Source: Gemmata massiliana (GTDB taxonomy: Bacteria > Planctomycetota > Planctomycetia > Gemmatales > Gemmataceae). Taken from it: a stretch of DNA of 34,978 nt. The DNA is taken from assembly GCA_000531095.1 (NCBI GenBank), contig HG799472.1, forward strand, positions 184,694 to 219,671, given 5' to 3'. The notes below the pieces were generated by a model, which was given only the letters and a program-made list of their open reading frames with translations, searched no databases and had not been told where the DNA came from. A program made the position numbers and the translations under genes. Each line of letters begins with the position of its first letter. Positions within the stretch are counted from its first letter, which is position 1. Positions 34,588-34,978 of this stretch are shown piece after piece.

Positions 34588-34616
34588 TTGACGGGTGGCG
34601 GGGGTGGCGGTAAGTT
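34588..34616 (+). promoter_or_regulatory. Candidate sigma-70-type promoter of the leader region
   Basis: TTGACG (34588-34593), a 17-base G-rich spacer and TAAGTT (34611-34616). The -35 box matches five of six consensus bases and the -10 box three of six. The spacing is ideal and no other pair in the region is as good. Confidence 0.4.
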
Positions 34617-34881
34617 AACTTCGCAGCAGTGACGCAAGTGCAACGCCTGCAAGGGGTTGCGAAAGAAAATAGGGTTGGCGATCGGGTCGCTGCTGATAAC
34701 ATTCACTGAGCGACGATGAGTCGCGAGTGGGTGTGGAGAAGGGTTGGGGCTGGTTGTTCGAGCTGGTATTTGGTTCGCTTCGCTCGACAGGGCGAGCGGG
34801 CCACTCGGGTGATCGGGCGGGCCTTAACGGGCCGGCACTGATTGCCCAAAAAGTGCGAGCGGTTTGGTCGCTCGCGAGATC

Positions 34882-34893
34882 GATCTTTGACAA
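34882..34893 (+). promoter_or_regulatory. boxA-like antitermination element
   Basis: GATCTTTGACAA resembles the boxA consensus of rRNA leaders (TGCTCTTTGACAA/TTAACA type). It lies about 85 bases before the window end and about 265 bases after the candidate promoter. A reasonable but unproven match. Confidence 0.4.
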
Positions 34894-34978
34894 CGTGGTG
34901 AAGCAAGTTAGTTGCATCTGTTCGGTGCCGCTGGCGGCGGATTGTGTCGGCCCGCGAGGGTCGGTTCGTCCGGTGTGG

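Larger units (their letters stand above)
33890..34978 (+). other. Long non-coding region, probable rRNA operon leader
   Basis: About 1.1 kb without a credible gene. Features: a CGCCCG..CGGGCG hairpin near 34356-34373, lower and more even GC than coding DNA, many GGTTGG/GGGTTCG words, a candidate promoter at 34588-34616, and a GATCTTTGACAA stretch at 34882-34893 like the boxA-type antitermination signal of rRNA leaders. The 'TTTGACAACGTGGTGAAGC' surroundings are what usually precedes an rRNA gene. The rRNA itself does not begin inside the window; neither a 16S nor a 23S start was found. The assignment is an inference. Confidence 0.5.

Noticed and set aside
1..34978. tRNA genes, riboswitches, prophage or known defence systems
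   Set aside because: None found on reading the gene gaps on both strands; apart from the transposase/nuclease patch at the left edge, the genes are ordinary chromosomal ones.

Overview
The window is a high-GC chromosomal stretch that reads as a planctomycete of the Gemmata group (Gemmataceae). The markers are a TIGR03000-type secreted protein, aminofutalosine synthase (futalosine route to menaquinone), a eukaryote-like IleRS2, an McsA/McsA/McsB cluster, a PQQ-like beta-propeller secreted protein, class II xylose isomerase, and many intergenic hairpins and poly(G/C) stem-loop repeats. No gene was compared with a database; the assignments rest on motifs and remembered family features.

Layout. 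1-1070 is a small accessory patch: the N-terminus of an IS630-like transposase running off the left edge and a HEAR-repeat/GIY-YIG nuclease-like gene. 1200-9898 holds a VWA protein, ileS (divergent), a frameshifted TIGR03000 secreted protein and mqnE. 9997-20194 is mostly minus strand: an envelope-anchored unknown protein, a DUF4303-like protein, smc (disrupted), a Tat-lipoprotein with a flagellar P-ring (FlgI)-like domain plus HEAT repeats, and a polytopic membrane protein. 20403-24104 is plus strand: an unknown 151-aa protein, two mcsA paralogues, mcsB and a VanZ-like protein. 24160-31795 holds a VOC protein, ftsK, a disrupted trmL, a small unknown protein, a secreted redoxin, a double-GNAT protein, a beta-propeller protein and a rhodanese. 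31978-34978 holds a small membrane ORF, xylA, and over 1 kb of non-coding DNA that looks like an rRNA operon leader, with the rRNA itself beyond the right edge.

Two signals stand out. First, the IleRS active-site HIGH motif is replaced by GVHH, the swapped form described for mupirocin hyper-resistant IleRS2 enzymes. Second, one composite stem-loop repeat family occurs three times, each time inside or abutting an open reading frame: in the SMC hinge, in the middle of trmL, and as the apparent N-terminal coding region of a VanZ-like gene. In every copy a stop-free frame runs across most of the element, but in smc and trmL the flanking halves are one base out of register. Another single-base shift lies near the smc 3' end and one in the TIGR03000 gene, so either several genes are decaying or the assembly carries homopolymer indels.
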